From contig JASANE010017363.1 of assembly GCA_030248225.1 (NCBI GenBank), positions 56,687-120,686 of the forward strand: DNA of 64,000 nucleotides. The letters run 5' to 3'. A model generated the notes under the pieces. The model had not been told where the DNA came from. It did no database searches and saw only the letters and a list, made by a program, of their open reading frames with translations. The position numbers and the translations under genes were made by a program. Positions 10,866 to 23,804 of this stretch are shown here, one piece after another. Within the stretch, counting starts at the first letter, position 1. Each line of letters begins with the position of its first letter. Origin of the DNA: Trileptium ribeirensis (lineage: Eukaryota; Nematoda; Enoplea; Enoplida; Thoracostomopsidae).

Positions 10866-10970
10866 AGAAAATTTTTACAACACCTAAAACTCAGAGATAG
10901 ATCGGTTAGATATTTATAAGAAAATTTTTACAACACCTAAAACTCAGAGATAGATCGGTAGATATTTATA
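10866..10970 (+). repeat. Tandem duplication of a 53-bp unit
   Basis: Unit 1 (10866-10918) starts agaaaatttttacaacacct; unit 2 (10919-10970) repeats it with one T deleted in atcggttaga/atcggtaga. Near identity in otherwise decayed DNA points to a recent duplication, or to an assembly/slippage artefact. Confidence 0.95.
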
Positions 10971-12534
10971 TTTTTAGCGTTTGATACATTTGTAATTCGC
11001 ATATACCGGTATATTCATTTGTTTATATATAAATATGTTCTAACTTCGAAAAACACCAAGAATTGCAAGCGCTCATTTCCCGATATTCATCAATCGGAAT
11101 TATCATGTAATTATCTTCAATTTTGTAGATTGGAAATTGAATTTGTTCGCTAGTGACCTTAGATATTTATGTTTTGACTATTAGCAAAATCCATCCATAT
11201 AATCTCTTTTACCCTAGGTTAGCTTGCTCAAAGCTATTTGTTCTTTGCTAAAGCCGTGCACTGTTTGCTATTGTTACCTAAATCTTAAACATACATGCTT
11301 GAGATCCGAGGTATCCGGCGAGGTATTCGACGCTTCGGAGAGGTTAAGGGAGTGGGCCTTCTGCCGTTCAGCGGAATCATCCGGTCGATGAGGGGAGAGG
11401 CACGGAGAGGGCGCGGCACATAAGGCACCTATGGGTTCAATGCCTACGACCGGTCAGGAGGTGGGTGGTAGGCGCTCAGTGCCGAGAAGGGGTCCGGTGC
11501 CTCAGGGGTCAGTGTTTCTGAGTATTTCTATGAGTACGTATGATCATATTGCTTATACTCAGCTGTTTGACAACTTGAACAGAGTCCTTCAGCATTTAAA
11601 TCAAAGCACTAACTCTTTAGGCAATAAATAGATAGAAAAACCGCCAATTCTCGACACTTATTTAGCAGTCGCATAATTTCGCCTTTAAGGTTAGCCTAAT
11701 CCTGAAAAAATTACACTAGCCATGATGTGAAAAACCCTTGTTGACACAAATTCCAAAGATGTTTGTAAGTGCCGCACCTGCGTAAATTTTATTATTATTC
11801 TTGAGACGTTATTTGGAAAGTGACGGCAAAGGCAAGTTAACTAAATATTTAGAAGCTACTGCCGCGTACAGTTGAAATCGAACCTATTTAAGGCGTATCG
11901 ATTTCCCATGTTAAATCTTTAAAAACTGCTGCTTACAGCACTTGCAACTCTGATGTTTCGCATTATATACTTGCTAATATTTGTAAAGTAGCCAGCCGAT
12001 CGGTTCAACGGTTTATATGAACTGTAGCAGAGAGGTTAGAAAGAAAGGTAGAAGGTTTTGAACGAGTAAAATATTACCACTGTTATAGCATACAAATTCT
12101 TGATATAATGCCAGTGAAAAAAATGACTCTTTGTGGCAGTTGCCATGTGAATTTTTGTTTCCAAATTTTATCAGACCGTGCAATATATCTAAGCGTAATT
12201 GCATTACGCAGCTCAGCGGTGGTGTCTTATGAATTCAACAACAGCGGTTGGCTTATGCGACAATGGCGTGCAGCAAAACGTATACCATTCATTGGTTTAC
12301 ATTTGAGGCGATGCATTTGTTATTAATCCATTCCGCTGATAGCTGTGAAGTTTTGTGATTTCAACCAAATAAATTTAATCGAGCACAAAATACGATCGGT
12401 AAACAAAAATATGAAAACCTGTAACGCTAAGCTTCCATCATTGTCGTTCAATTTCGTATAATGCTCGTGGACAAATAGAATGCAACTATAGCGTTCATGA
12501 CGGCAACTGCCGAACAAAAGTGAAGCGAAATATC
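10971..12534. other. Non-coding stretch with one GC-rich patch
   Basis: No gene recognised. Around 11300-11530 the base composition is clearly richer in G and C (ggggagaggcacggagagggcgcggc and similar), like the boxes of the dispersed repeat family but without the T-rich partner. The remainder is AT-rich and featureless. Confidence 0.45.
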
Positions 12535-12735
12535 AGACAACGTGTCGCCGACCACCCTCCTCCCCCATCGCCCGGCTGGTTCCCCTGAAAGGTAGAGGGC
12601 CGACTCCCCGACCGCGAAAATTTTGCGGAAAATTTTTGAATCCAAGAAATTTCGAAAATCTATTTCCCCTAACGACCTCCCTCCCCGACCGGGTGATCCT
12701 CGCTGGTGCCCACGAAGCACCTGTTATCCCCCATG
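12535..12735 (-). repeat. GC-box / T-rich dispersed repeat, copy 2
   Basis: Read on the minus strand: a GC box ending cggggagggaggtcgttagg, then aatagattttcgaaatttct, tggattcaaaaattttccgc, then a second GC box ending ggaggagggtggtcggcg. Boxes and order match the 53.75-kb copy (ggcgggggaggagtcgtcag, then T-rich, then ggaggagggagaacgatcgg). The T-rich part is short here. Confidence 0.55.
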
Positions 12736-14519
12736 GACTTAGACCTCGGGTATGGATGCACAAGATAGCCCTGAAAAAACTGTTAAAATAAGTAGTCGGT
12801 TTGGGGGTGACGATTAATTGGCGTGCCAAATCCGATCTGCTTTGACTGTTCCGATTTAAAATGTTATTTAGATCGCCCTGCTCAGGGTGACATCACTTTA
12901 AACCGGCTGATCCCAAAAGTTTCGAAGTTCGAGTTTGAAGAAAAATATAACGTTAACAAATCAAGTTTACTGTAAGTTACAGAATATGAGAGCTACTTAA
13001 CATTCAACTGCAAAAATTTGTTAAATTTTAGTGCGAGCGTTATTGTAAAAATAATCATTTATGAGTCAAAATGTTAATTAATAATATTTATTGCTCATCA
13101 AACACCTACTTGAAACGATATTTTAGCCCAAATTAATTGGGACACAAAACTTTTTCTTGTCAGGCCGAGTTAAATCGACTCGTTTTGAATCGACAAAAAG
13201 TCAAAGCCGATCGGATATGTATTTGAGACAGGGGAACCAAAGAAACTTGACGCACATATATGTGTAAAAGTTCTAACAAGTGGCCAAATGTCGAGTAAAA
13301 ATAAAAATCACAAAACTCATTATTAAAGTCGTGAAACCCGGTTATGGACAGAGACCGTTGACTATAAATTATTCATGTTCGAAGACATTTTAATTCCGAA
13401 TAAATTCATAGAGTCCATACATTATGCTGAAAAGGAAATTTTATTCTTCTCGTAGGTGCTGCTAATAATAATTAATCAATAAAGGTCTTAAATGACCTGG
13501 AAGAAAAACAGCTCCACAGGAGCTATCTAGTCTATATTAAAAAACTGTCTGCAGAAGCACGCACAGGAATTTCCATCGGCATTAATACAGAACAAAACAT
13601 CGCGAAACCGTGTCAAAATCATTCATAAGCTGCAAGTATTAGTCTTTGAAAACGCGGAATAAAATATCTGAATATATAAAATGCTAAGTAGATTTTAACT
13701 CCTAATCAGGTTAAATTCATCGATATTGACATTAACTGAACTATACCAATTAAACCAACATTCTGCTTTAGAAGTATGATTACAAGCATCTATCATATAA
13801 ATTCTGGAGCAAGTGAAAAATGTAAAGTTTTAGTAAGCGACAACGTACTGTTTGTTCTCAATTTCTTACTATAGTATACCCACGTAATGGTTAAGAGACA
13901 TGAATCACAGTGTGTGTTTAAATTAAGCGCTCACTGGAGGATCCAAAGGCACTGCCACCTCCTCCACCCTCCTATCAAGTGCCCTGGTTCCCCTACATGA
14001 GCACCTTGGACCTTGTGCATGTACGAATTCGTTGTGATTGAAAAATACCTTTATTTTCAACAAAATTAAAGCTGAAAGCAACTTACATCAAGACTTAATT
14101 AACAGACATTGATAAAAGTGATATTTCTAAAAAGCGAAAAGATTGTACTAACAGTGGGAATTATTGAAATTTGATTGGTATTTACCATGAAACTATCAGT
14201 TTGAAGTTATAACACAATGAAATTAAATATTGGACGTTCAGACAAATTGCGTGTTTGGAATATAATCGTGCTTTTCAAAAATTCCATAAGAATTTTTTAA
14301 GTTTAAGAAGGGGAGTTTTAAATTGGGCTTTTGGAACGTATGATTTTTTCCATTTGCAAATTTTATAGTGCCATGGATTCAGATTGAGGGACTAGAAAAA
14401 CTCCTTTAAATTTATATAGGTCTTACCTACGATGCTGTTTTTGGGCCCATATATATTCAAACACCTTAGCTTGCATTTTAGTCATCACAAACCGAAATAT
14501 TGGCTTTGCTTTGGTAACC
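12736..14519. other. AT-rich non-coding DNA
   Basis: Nothing recognised. A short C-rich patch at 13935-14010 (gccacctcctccaccctcct) may be a fragment of the GC-box repeat. Confidence 0.45.
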
Positions 14520-14615
14520 GATGTTAATATTCTAACTAATGCGTTTGATCGCACTCCGCATGAAGGAGCTTTGAGATGGCCTGATTATAAAATGCCGCAA
14601 TTTTCGAGAACATGC
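14520..14615 (+). pseudogene. Tiny CR1-like RT fossil
   Basis: The plus strand reads DVNILTNAFDRTPHEGALRW, matching the LINE palm motif around the first catalytic Asp (YLDLSKAFDRIPHERLL in the copy at about 786-836). Nothing longer is recoverable before a stop near 14625. It is short, so a chance match is possible, but FDR-PHE in the right spacing is a strong block. Confidence 0.55.
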
Positions 14616-14989
14616 GGATTCGAGATATTACACGAATAGCGGAGATTTCGAAATACTGTTTTATCGTAACTAATTTTGCATTTCCAACATAAAGTCCTAC
14701 AACGAACTTCAGTGCTCAGCAAACATAGTTTTGCTATGATCCGAGGTAAAATCAAAATTAATGCGACGAACACGGTAGAATTCTAACTTATGAAAATAAG
14801 TGTCAGGACGAACATCGAAGGCAAATTACCGTTACCCCAAATTTTCTGCCAGAACTATGGTAAGTTCCCGCTGCAACACCATTTTGTTAGATACATTTTA
14901 TTTGGCTACATATTCAGATAATTTTGCTTTATATTAATTTTTAAAATTTTTTTACCATTTTGTATCAATTTCTAAATTTTGCAGCGTTT

Positions 14990-15250
14990 TGCGTACTGCA
15001 ATAATGAAAAAATACGCATTTCAACAGAAGCATAGTTACTATAATCGAAGAGAGTGAAGCTTTTTTGTGTTCGTGTGCTCACATAGTTTAAGCTGGGCGC
15101 GTTCGAACTGGAGAGGCCAACAACGTTTCTTGGGATATGAACAAGGCGGATCACGTGTACTGAAGGTGACCCCAGTTCGACGTTTGGCCGAAGTTTAGCG
15201 CTAATATGATGAGGAGAAGGCATAAAACCCAGAGTGGCGTCTCAGAAATT
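14990..15250 (-). pseudogene. Possible CR1-like RT C-terminal fossil
   Basis: On the minus strand, frames contain FLRRHSGFYAF, AKLRPNVELGS and, after a shift, KRCWPLQFERAQLKL. In order these resemble ILRRHF, VLIRPRLEYTS and LEGVRHRETKL of the RT fragment at 2013-2292. A nucleotide match also exists (gtggcgtctcag at 15234-15245 and 2254-2265). Heavily frameshifted; moderate support. Confidence 0.45.
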
Positions 15251-17695
15251 GCGGGTAGATTAGCTATAGTGGGCACCCCTACTCACACAGAGAAGATAGT
15301 TGTAACAACTATCCAGGGAATGTATATGATAATTTAACATTTTAACTCTTCGATACATTCCACACAAAACTAAATAAATTTGGTGACATTACAGAGTTGT
15401 CATATTCAGGGTGGGCATGGGTGATCAATTTATTGAGATTAAAACTCAAAATAAGTTCTATCTAGCTATTTTCAGTGATACCAAATTTTCCAAGTTTTCA
15501 AGGAATAAAAATCTAGCGACAGAGAACCGGAAACTTGAGATTTTTAGGCTGTTGAAATACGCACAATTTGTAAATTCGATTGGCTAGAATTTGGCAAAGA
15601 TATTTGCGCTTTTGTGTAAAATTTGAAGATTTCAGCATGTAAAAAATATAATTAACTATTCATAGTGTACACGTTAATATATCTTAGCACGTGAAAAAAT
15701 GTCTCGAGCATTATAAATTCAAGTGAGTTTTCACGAAACGAATTTTGATTGCAATAAAATAATGTACTTAGATTACAATAAAGACCTCAAGCGAAAGTAT
15801 TAGAAAATTTATACTGTTACAAAACGGAGGGAAGCAATTGCGAAAATTGAGTACTAAGCGACATATTTGTTTTATTCAGGAAAATATATCTGTTACCTTA
15901 AATTTATGTAATATTTAACTGTGCTGCATCATTTTGCTCCTTATTAGCTGTCAACATTTGCTACAGTATTTTGCTACAGCCGTTAATCGAGTATAAACTC
16001 AAGTTTGAAAAAATATAAGTCGTTAGTAAACATATTTTCATGAAGAGTCACCTATTTTTCATTTTGTGGTAACATTTGACCCCCCAATAACTTGTTACCT
16101 TATATAGAAAGACTTATCAAAGACGGATATTTTATATTTGCGTTAACTTATACTTAAGTCTTTACGAATTATTTCGGAAAATTTCTAGTAATTTTTTCAA
16201 TAGTATCAAAAGCGAAATGATAGTATTTTTACAATTATCTCAGTTATATCGGAAGCATTCAAGTGCAAGAGCTACGCACTATTGTGTAGGCAGAATTTTC
16301 TATCCGAAGGTTAACATGGTTTCCCATGTTGCTGCTACAAAAAACGAGTAACGGTTCTCTAGACAGTGTTCTGGCTGGCAAGTTACTATAGCTTGTCTTA
16401 TGTCATTGTTGTTTGGTTGTTAAATATTAAAGCTCGGCTTCATTGTATGCTCTAACATTAAGCTTTTTCAAACGTATCCATGGTAATATATTTATGCGAC
16501 ACAGTAAATCTAATTTCCGGCAGAAATCTTCAATTTTACTCTCCATTATGGTGGACCTGAAAGCACACATATTTGTACAACTATCTAACGGGATGTATTA
16601 ATTCTCGGAATTAAATACAAAAATTATCGTCATATATTAACATAATTGTGTACAATATTTATTATAACACAACAATGTACCTATTATGTTACTAAAAGTG
16701 CGCAAAATCTAACTCGATAACTCAATTTCGCTGCTCATAGAAGTTATTTTTTTGCTTTTGTTAAAAGAAAAATGTTAAGGAATCAGAAGCCAATCAAGAC
16801 CAATTTATTGTTCGCATCGCAATTGGACTTAACCCTTTGCTTATTGAATAAATTTGGGTTCAAAATGAATATGGACAAAACTCAAGCACCAACGCTGTAC
16901 TACAACCTGCTTTTTAATGTAGAGACCAGTACGTATTCCACTATTGTAGGTCACACACACCTCAAGTGCGTGAATCATTAAACCATCACTGCAAGTACAC
17001 GTATTTATAAATTATAGGAACAATTATATTACTTGTAAGAACGTTTCGACTAAACAAAAATAAAGGTCCTGGTGCACGCAAATCAGCAAGTAGATGTTGT
17101 GAAGAAATGTCCGAATTGGATTGCATTCACGAGAAACCCCAGAATTCTTTAGCCATGTTCCCTATGGTTGTATAGTTTGCAAAATAGTTAAACCGAAAAT
17201 ATTATAAATATATTGAAGATCTCAGCTATGATATTCTCTGTTTTTATAAGATTGTATTTCTAGCAATTTACCTGATTATGTTTACTTATTTTGCTGCTAC
17301 ACTTTTTTAGTTTGTGATTAAACAATAAAATAATTACCATCGCAACGCGGATGGCTGTATATGTTTACCTTTCAAAAAACTAGCGTCAAAATTCACAACT
17401 TGCTGAATGCGTTTCAACACAGAACCAGGTGAACTTCACCCAGACAGTCGAACATTTAATACAAAATACATAATGGCTGTAGGTATCTGCAAATGTGCAT
17501 ATGATTTTGTCAGAGCCGTCAGGCAGCAAAATTAGTTTTGGAGTTTGGCTAACTGGGTATGAAACATACTTGTCCACAGAATGTCATATTCATCATTTAA
17601 GATAAGGTGTGTGCGTTTTGTGATAGTTATGTAACGCTTATAACCAAAATAATTTTGGTGAACAATGATTTTGCATGCTCACGGAGGAAGAATTG
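15251..17695. other. AT-rich non-coding DNA
   Basis: No gene, repeat array or RNA gene recognised over about 2.4 kb. Open frames are short and motif-free. Confidence 0.5.
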
Positions 17696-17699
17696 ATTA

Positions 17700-17945
17700 T
17701 CATCGACTGCGGCTAGGACCCCCTGCCCCCTCCACCGGGCGACGCCGATCCCTAAAGAGAGGTAGTACAATCCCCTTAAGGCTCCGCCGCCTTATGCCCG
17801 CTTGCCTAAGGTGAGAGCAAAATTTTGCAAAACGATAGGCATAAATAAGGGGAAAACAAGAAAAATTGATGGGGGAGGGTGGAAAATTGGCAAATATCGG
17901 GGACAATTGACCAAAATTAAGAAAAATTGGATTGTCGTTTAACAA
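17700..17945 (-). repeat. GC-box / T-rich dispersed repeat, copy 3
   Basis: Minus strand: T-rich run (atttgccaattttccacc, cccccatcaatttttcttg, tttgcaaaattttgctctc) followed by a GC box with ccttaaggggattgtactac, tctctttagggatcggcg and ggtggagggggcaggggg. The arrangement matches copy 1 at 10.4 kb. Confidence 0.55.
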
Positions 17946-18639
17946 ACCTTATTCAGGGAACATTAAGTTTCGCTGATTGCAATAAATAATTATTCAATGT
18001 TTGTTGACATGCTGAGTTTAGCTGTAACTATATCATGCAATAAATAATTATATTCTTGCATATAAGCGAATGTCATTGAGTCGATACCACAGAACACTTG
18101 GGGCTTATTCTTCTTTACAGGGATCCGGTTCAATTCTGCGTGGCAAATGCACAGTTCAGCTTGACTCTCGATGACAAGCCTTTATTGGTTATGTAAGCTT
18201 TTCTAAATATCTAGTCCATCTGAATCGTGTTCGTGAGGTTAAGAATGTTGATTTGAACGCTTGACAAAATTACAGCAAAGCAAAGCTGAAAGAAGCGACG
18301 CATTTTTAAATATAAAGCCTATTTTGGTTCGACGCCAGACCTCCAAGACAAAATCCTGGGCGCACCCCCGACTCATAAACACCTGCACTGCTGATTTGGA
18401 GGAACTGATATGTGATTCATTCTTATTGAAAATCGAATCTTATAATCTGCCAAAATCACTGTAGGGGTATATGTTTCAGTCATGTCAAGGAAACGTGTCC
18501 ATTAATTGATTTTAGAGCTATCATATTTGACGTGATGTACACTACAGACAATCTAGTGCATCACTTCATGTGTGATATATTAAGAGTAAAACAATACAAA
18601 CTAAAAATTTACATTTCTGCACAAAGTATCAATTGTACT
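17946..18639. other. AT-rich non-coding DNA
   Basis: Nothing recognised. Confidence 0.45.
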
Positions 18640-19030
18640 TAGCTCTGTATAGGTAATTACATACTGCATATATGCATGTAATATATAATATTGTAGAATA
18701 CGGTATATATTACGCTATATAGTATATTATTTAATATATATATATATTATATTCATAGGGGTCGAAAGTCAATCGGCCTATAGGGAGTGGTATTAGATGG
18801 ACTCTGGGGAAGGGTGTTAAGTTGACATCTTCTTTAGGACATCCTTATTTGTCAATCTTCTCAGATTCCTGTGTAGCCTTTCACGCGGCGGGTATGGTGT
18901 GCTTGCGGATCCTTCAGGGAGGTACATGTGCTTTGAAGGAGTCCGACCCCTAGGGGGAGCCCCTATTCCCCTATCGAATCCTATGATTATATTATATATA
19001 TTTATATATAATATAATACTATATATTATT
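18640..19030. repeat. GC-richer segment bracketed by TA-rich microsatellite tracts
   Basis: 18655-18755 and 18984-19028 are runs of ta/at dinucleotide-like sequence. Between them lies a 230-bp GC-richer block (ccctagggggagcccctatt and neighbours). The bracketed layout may be two expanded AT tracts around a fragment of a GC-box repeat. Confidence 0.5.
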
Positions 19031-19299
19031 GGCGGCAAACGAAATGAATATAATTGGCTGGGTCAGCATCAGGAATTTTTCACAGATAGAACTCATGATT
19101 TACACGTAATTTGTGTAGGAGATACTGCTACGATATAATGTTGTAATTTAGTAGCTTAAAGGGTCTTCGTTTTTAATTTACGAAACAGCGTTCTATCACT
19201 ACTCGATAATACCGTAGGTAGTAGGGCCTTGTATCATTAATTAGGATGACATAGCAAGTGCAAATACTTCACGACATAGGTCCGTTGGCGGTTTAATGA

Positions 19300-19545
19300 A
19301 TACACTGTCGGCGGGAGTTGCGGAGAGGGTATTTAGGTCGTGGGGGGAGGTTTTCGGGTAGACCCCATCGGCATTTTTCCAATTTTACCCAATTTTTGCT
19401 AATCTTACCCCAATTTTTGCCGATTTTACCCTAATTTTTGCTAATTATTTTTCTCGTGCGCCTTCGTCGGTGACTTTGGGGGTAGGACCAGGGGTAAATA
19501 TGTCTCGAGCAGGGGAGTCGGTCTTTTAGAGTGTAGGGGTACACT
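19300..19545 (+). repeat. GC-box / T-rich dispersed repeat, copy 4
   Basis: GC box (gcggagagggtatttaggtc, gtggggggaggttttcgggt) followed by about six variants of ttttaccccaatttttgccg (19370-19455) and a second GC box (tttgggggtaggaccagggg, gcaggggagtcggtc). The internal tandem unit of about 20-25 bp is clearest in this copy. Confidence 0.6.
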
Positions 19546-20337
19546 GACACATATATTCAGCTGTGTATGGTGTTCGCCAAGTAATTTCAAGGTTAATGAT
19601 GTATTGTGTGGTACGCTTTACTCTTGCGACGCTAACTGGGATTTTGTAGCTTGCTTGACGGTTTCTATATTAAATTGAAGCATCATTCTACTTTGATTTC
19701 AATAGAATTATAAACTATCAGTTCGACTGCTATAGTACGCTTATTATAGAAAAACGCTAGCCGTGTAGAAATACGTGCTATATTACAACTTGAATATAGT
19801 GATTGTGTTCAGGCAGATTCGCATCAAGAAAATTAACAAATTCTTCAAGAGTGTCTGTTTATCTGTTTCTATGCAGCAGAAATCCTGAAATATCGTCTGT
19901 GCATCATCGAAAAGCGCAACCTGGACTTAATAAATTTCAAAGGCGAAAACTGGGGCCTAAAACTCAGCTCGAATTAAACAACCCTATTCGACTGTAGACA
20001 CTGTGTGATATTATGGAAACTACGGGATGTTTTTAATTGAACTATCGATGAGTTTCTAATATATAATATATGTCACTGGAGAGAAGACAAAAAGCCATAA
20101 ATAGTATCAGCGTGATGAGAAATACCAGATGCTGCCTTTAATATCGAACATAAATTTCAGAGCGAACAAAGGCACCTATAAGAATTTGCACACCCACATT
20201 CATACATTCAACATATTGTTACCAAATATCAAGCAGAAATACTTGGACTATCCAGAAGCTCCAATTGTTACATTTTAATTGGTTGCAATAAAATAATTCA
20301 AAGAATTCTTGCTGGGCGTTTTGACGAATATACCGAT
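19546..20337. other. AT-rich non-coding DNA
   Basis: Nothing recognised. Confidence 0.45.
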
Positions 20338-20640
20338 ACTTGTGCATAAGTTTATACCAAATACATTTTTGAAATACATACAGAAAGACACTGGTTTATA
20401 CTAAATACACTGATGAAATAGATTCGTGGGATCTATTTTCATACTAAATGCAATGGGAAAATACATATCAAGGGCATAGGTTCATGCAAAATGAATTAAG
20501 GAAATTACTTAGGAAATTACTTAGGGTATAGTTTTGTGACAATTGCATTGAGGAAATATATATTTGAAAGGGAATGGGTTTACAACAAACGTATTTTGGA
20601 AAGATATATGCTAAGGATATACGTTTTGACAATTTAAAAC
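20338..20640 (+). repeat. Degenerate minisatellite, about 45-bp unit, six to seven units
   Basis: Successive units share the pattern gg-ata-gtttat-c-aa-t-cattgaggaaata-atat---ag: for example gacactggtttatactaaat, gatctattttcatactaaat, ggcataggttcatgcaaaat, gggtatagttttgtgacaat, gggaatgggtttacaacaaa, each followed by ..gaggaaata-type sequence. One unit contains an internal 12-bp duplication (ggaaattactta twice at about 20509-20532). Units are diverged, so the array is old. Confidence 0.7.
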
Positions 20641-20819
20641 AAGTGGGCGGTCTTTAAAGCAGCTTTGGAATGGCTATCTATTCTATAATAACATTTCGAG
20701 TTCAATCACAAAATAAATGCACTCGAAAGATCTACTAAATAAAAATGTAATTATATATCCACATTTTTGACGTTGTTTGGAAGCTTAGTTTTTGATGTGG
20801 TTTTAGGTGTTTTTATATG

Positions 20820-21010
20820 TTAAGTTGCGTTCACACTTTCACCTTTTTAGCTCAAATTCTGAACTCTAATTTTGAACAAATTAGGATCAAAATTTAAGTT
20901 CGAATTTTGATTAAAATTTGAATGTATGTTTTGCGCTTTTTACAAAATTTGAACAGGTTGAACAATATTAACACTTTTATAGAAAATTGCTTCAGCCAAT
21001 CAGAAATGGC
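20820..21010 (+). repeat. TTAA-flanked MITE-like terminus
   Basis: TTAA (20820-20823) is followed by gttgcgttcacactttcacc and then a run of aaattttga/ttgaacaaa sequence. The reverse-oriented terminus aagtgtgagctcgcc-TTAA occurs at 30875-30893. TTAA-specific MITEs with a GCGTTCACACT-like end are common in animals. No second end was seen for this copy. Confidence 0.4.
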
Positions 21011-22748
21011 GAACAGATCTTGCAAATTTGAAGCATCATGATTATCCAAATTTTTCACTTGCAAATTTCAGGCAGATTTTGATAAAATAAATTTGAATTA
21101 AAGCTTGAACACATTTTGAGTGAAAATTTCGGGCTCAACATATGAGCAAAATTTTGAACATGGAAATGCATCTTTACTTGACTCCTAGCAAAAATTGCAC
21201 CTGCATTATCAAACCCGTACCGTTTGTGTAGTGTTTCATTCAACAAATGACTATGCCAATAAAATATTAGCTGTTGTGAGCACAATTTTTGGTAAACTTG
21301 ACAATATATTCTTTATGTCTATTGACTCATACAGCCAAAAACTACTATAATTTACAAAAATATAATAATATAATTCAGTCAGAGGGGACCGTGATATTGA
21401 CGATAATAGCAACAAACAACAGGTTGTACGTGTGTTCGGATAAGGCGTTAACTATACACACATATTTTTCTAAATATTTTATATATATAGATTATGCTAA
21501 ATTTATATCAATATAGTCCCATGTAATATTTGCATCCTAAAATTACGAGTGTATACATCATATGATTAGCTTGATAACTGTTAATATCAATAACGGTTCA
21601 TTCATACTAGAAAATTGCATATTCAAACTCAAATTAGTTTTCATTGACATGAATAGTAAATGCTACAATACATGTTCCACATTTAAAAAATAATGTTGCT
21701 GTAAATCCATCTTCATGCTGCATTTATAAAACTGTCCGCAAAGGTATGATGAACAGTGTTGAAACAGATGCAACTCAACAAAATTTTATGCTTGAAGATA
21801 AACTATTAAATTGGGCCAAATTAATGCAGAGTCAACAATATAAAATTACTACGCCAATAGAGACATGGACGATATGCGATGCACGCGAAAAGTGTTAAAC
21901 GTCATTTAATTATAAACAGTAACTATTATATTATTTTTTCAGACAAAACTAAATGATTTGTTGTCACTGTTGGATCTTCCAACAATATGAAAAATAATCA
22001 GCAATAAATTTGAAACTTAAGACGGGTGCGCTAGTTTATGTAGAAAAAATACATACCCAGACACGAAAAGTACAAATAGTCTAATAGATGTCTGCAGTAC
22101 AAACCTTTGCCATATCCAATCATTTCCCCAATTATGTGTTATTGCAATGAAGTTTCCTGAATGACAAGCAGTCCATTTAATTGCTTCAAACGAAGAATCG
22201 AACTAATCGCAGTGATATCCAATCGTGGCAACATTGCTAATGCTGTGATCATATAAATATAGTACATCTATTCACAGTGAACGAGGATAAATGTTTTATT
22301 GGAACACATTTTATGTAAATAATAGACTTTTCCCCAAACTTTTCAGTCCACCCCCTCTCCCTACGAACGATTAATGACTCTTATCTGTTTCGTTGAAAGC
22401 TTTGTTTGTTTTCGTTGTTTGCCTGTTGAGAACTAGTGCTTGTTTCTTTGGTAAAACTGCATCTATACAGCTATCGATGTATAAAATCCTGTTTGTCTAC
22501 GTTTCGCATAAGTACATTAAACATTACAGTGTTAGCTGCAGAACCCAGAACCGAACGAAATATAAATAGGAAGGCGTGTCATGAACATATTTTTCTCCGA
22601 AACGAATAAAACCCTTCCTGAATATCACGCATATTAGAAACATGCTTCAGAAAAGAAAACAGTTGAATGTAAAACCAAGATATTTGTTTCATATACTAGT
22701 ATGGTGAAATAAAATTCCTTAGGTATGTTTGATCAAAGGTAGAGGTAT
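21011..22748. other. AT-rich non-coding DNA
   Basis: No gene recognised. The first 250 bp continue the aaattttgaac-rich interior of the MITE-like segment. The rest is featureless. Confidence 0.45.
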
Positions 22749-23804
22749 TGAAACGGTGCGAGCGAAGCGAGCGGACTTTCCACTGATGTCGCAAGGGGGA
22801 TAGACTGTGAAAATTCGTTTTGACTAGTTTTGTCACGCACAACTCAGATTCGGATGGATGGATTGCGATAAATTATTTTATTCGACAGCAAAAATAATCA
22901 GGAGTTGAACACGAACAGCTCTGACCAAATCTTTTGGGTCAAAAAGAACAAAAAAACCGGTTTTTATGGATTCTTAGCCAAATATGGCCATACAGCTCAT
23001 ATCTAGTCATACTTACCAAATATGCTTTTCGCAGCCCATATTTCGCGACACAGACTTGGCATCGAAAAAACCGAGCCCACAGAATCAACTCATCGAGATC
23101 TACACTTTTTTGTAGAACCACTCCCTGTGCTCTGTGTCCGAATATTTCTAATCCATCCTTTGCCATAAATAGCGATTGTTCAAATTTTGACATGTTTTTC
23201 CTGAGTTTACCTGTAACGACGACTATCTATTAGGTTATCAAGCACTCTGAATACGACGGTATTGACATTTCGAGTCAAACATGACAATATAATCCCGTTT
23301 CATGGGTTTCAATAGTTTACGGTCGACGAACCTGACTTCCAAAATTTAGTGAGTTTTCGTTTGTTGGTTATTTATTGCCTGCAGGGCATCAAGAATGGTC
23401 AATATATAGATTTGTCAGGGCGCTGAATACAGTTGTTTGGTCATCTAGATTACAGCAAGACTATTTCATACATTTTTACATCTTCCAATGCGTTTAGTTT
23501 CCAATGAATCCGATTGATAAGATATAGTCTGTTTTCAGTAGCTTGGATGTATTGCGTAAATATTACGACAAATGTATAGGTCTTTCGGTACGCTGGATAT
23601 TATGGTTGGGTTATCTGGAGACTAGCTAGAATACTTCGTGTGTTTTCACTAGTTTTCGATGGGGTAGTGGCGACGAAATTTCAAGGTTTTTAATTAGTTC
23701 AGGGTAATGAACGTTTTAATGTATTATATTCATCAAACGCAAAGTCTGCTACAAGTTAATTCTACAAAAATACCACATGATGAAACCACGCTCGCACCGT
23801 TTCA
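22749..23804. mobile_element. 1.06-kb element with 16-bp perfect terminal inverted repeats
   Basis: tgaaacggtgcgagcg (22749-22764) is repeated as its exact reverse complement at 23789-23804. The left end continues into aagcgagcggac. The interior has no recognisable transposase; overlapping 84-99 codon frames on both strands at 22934-23233 show no motif. The second half contains degenerate direct repeats with a period near 172 bp (about 23233, 23405, 23577: ctgaatac, gctgaatac, gctggatatt in similar contexts). No clear target duplication was found, so it is a non-autonomous element of unknown superfamily. Confidence 0.6.

Noticed and set aside
11431..11631. A VPQGSV string in a plus-strand frame, as in LINE RT
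   Set aside because: No other RT motif nearby, and the surrounding sequence is a GC-rich patch; a six-residue match is chance level.
22934..23233. Overlapping 84- and 99-codon frames on opposite strands
   Set aside because: No motif in either; they lie inside a TIR element and are unlikely both to be coding.
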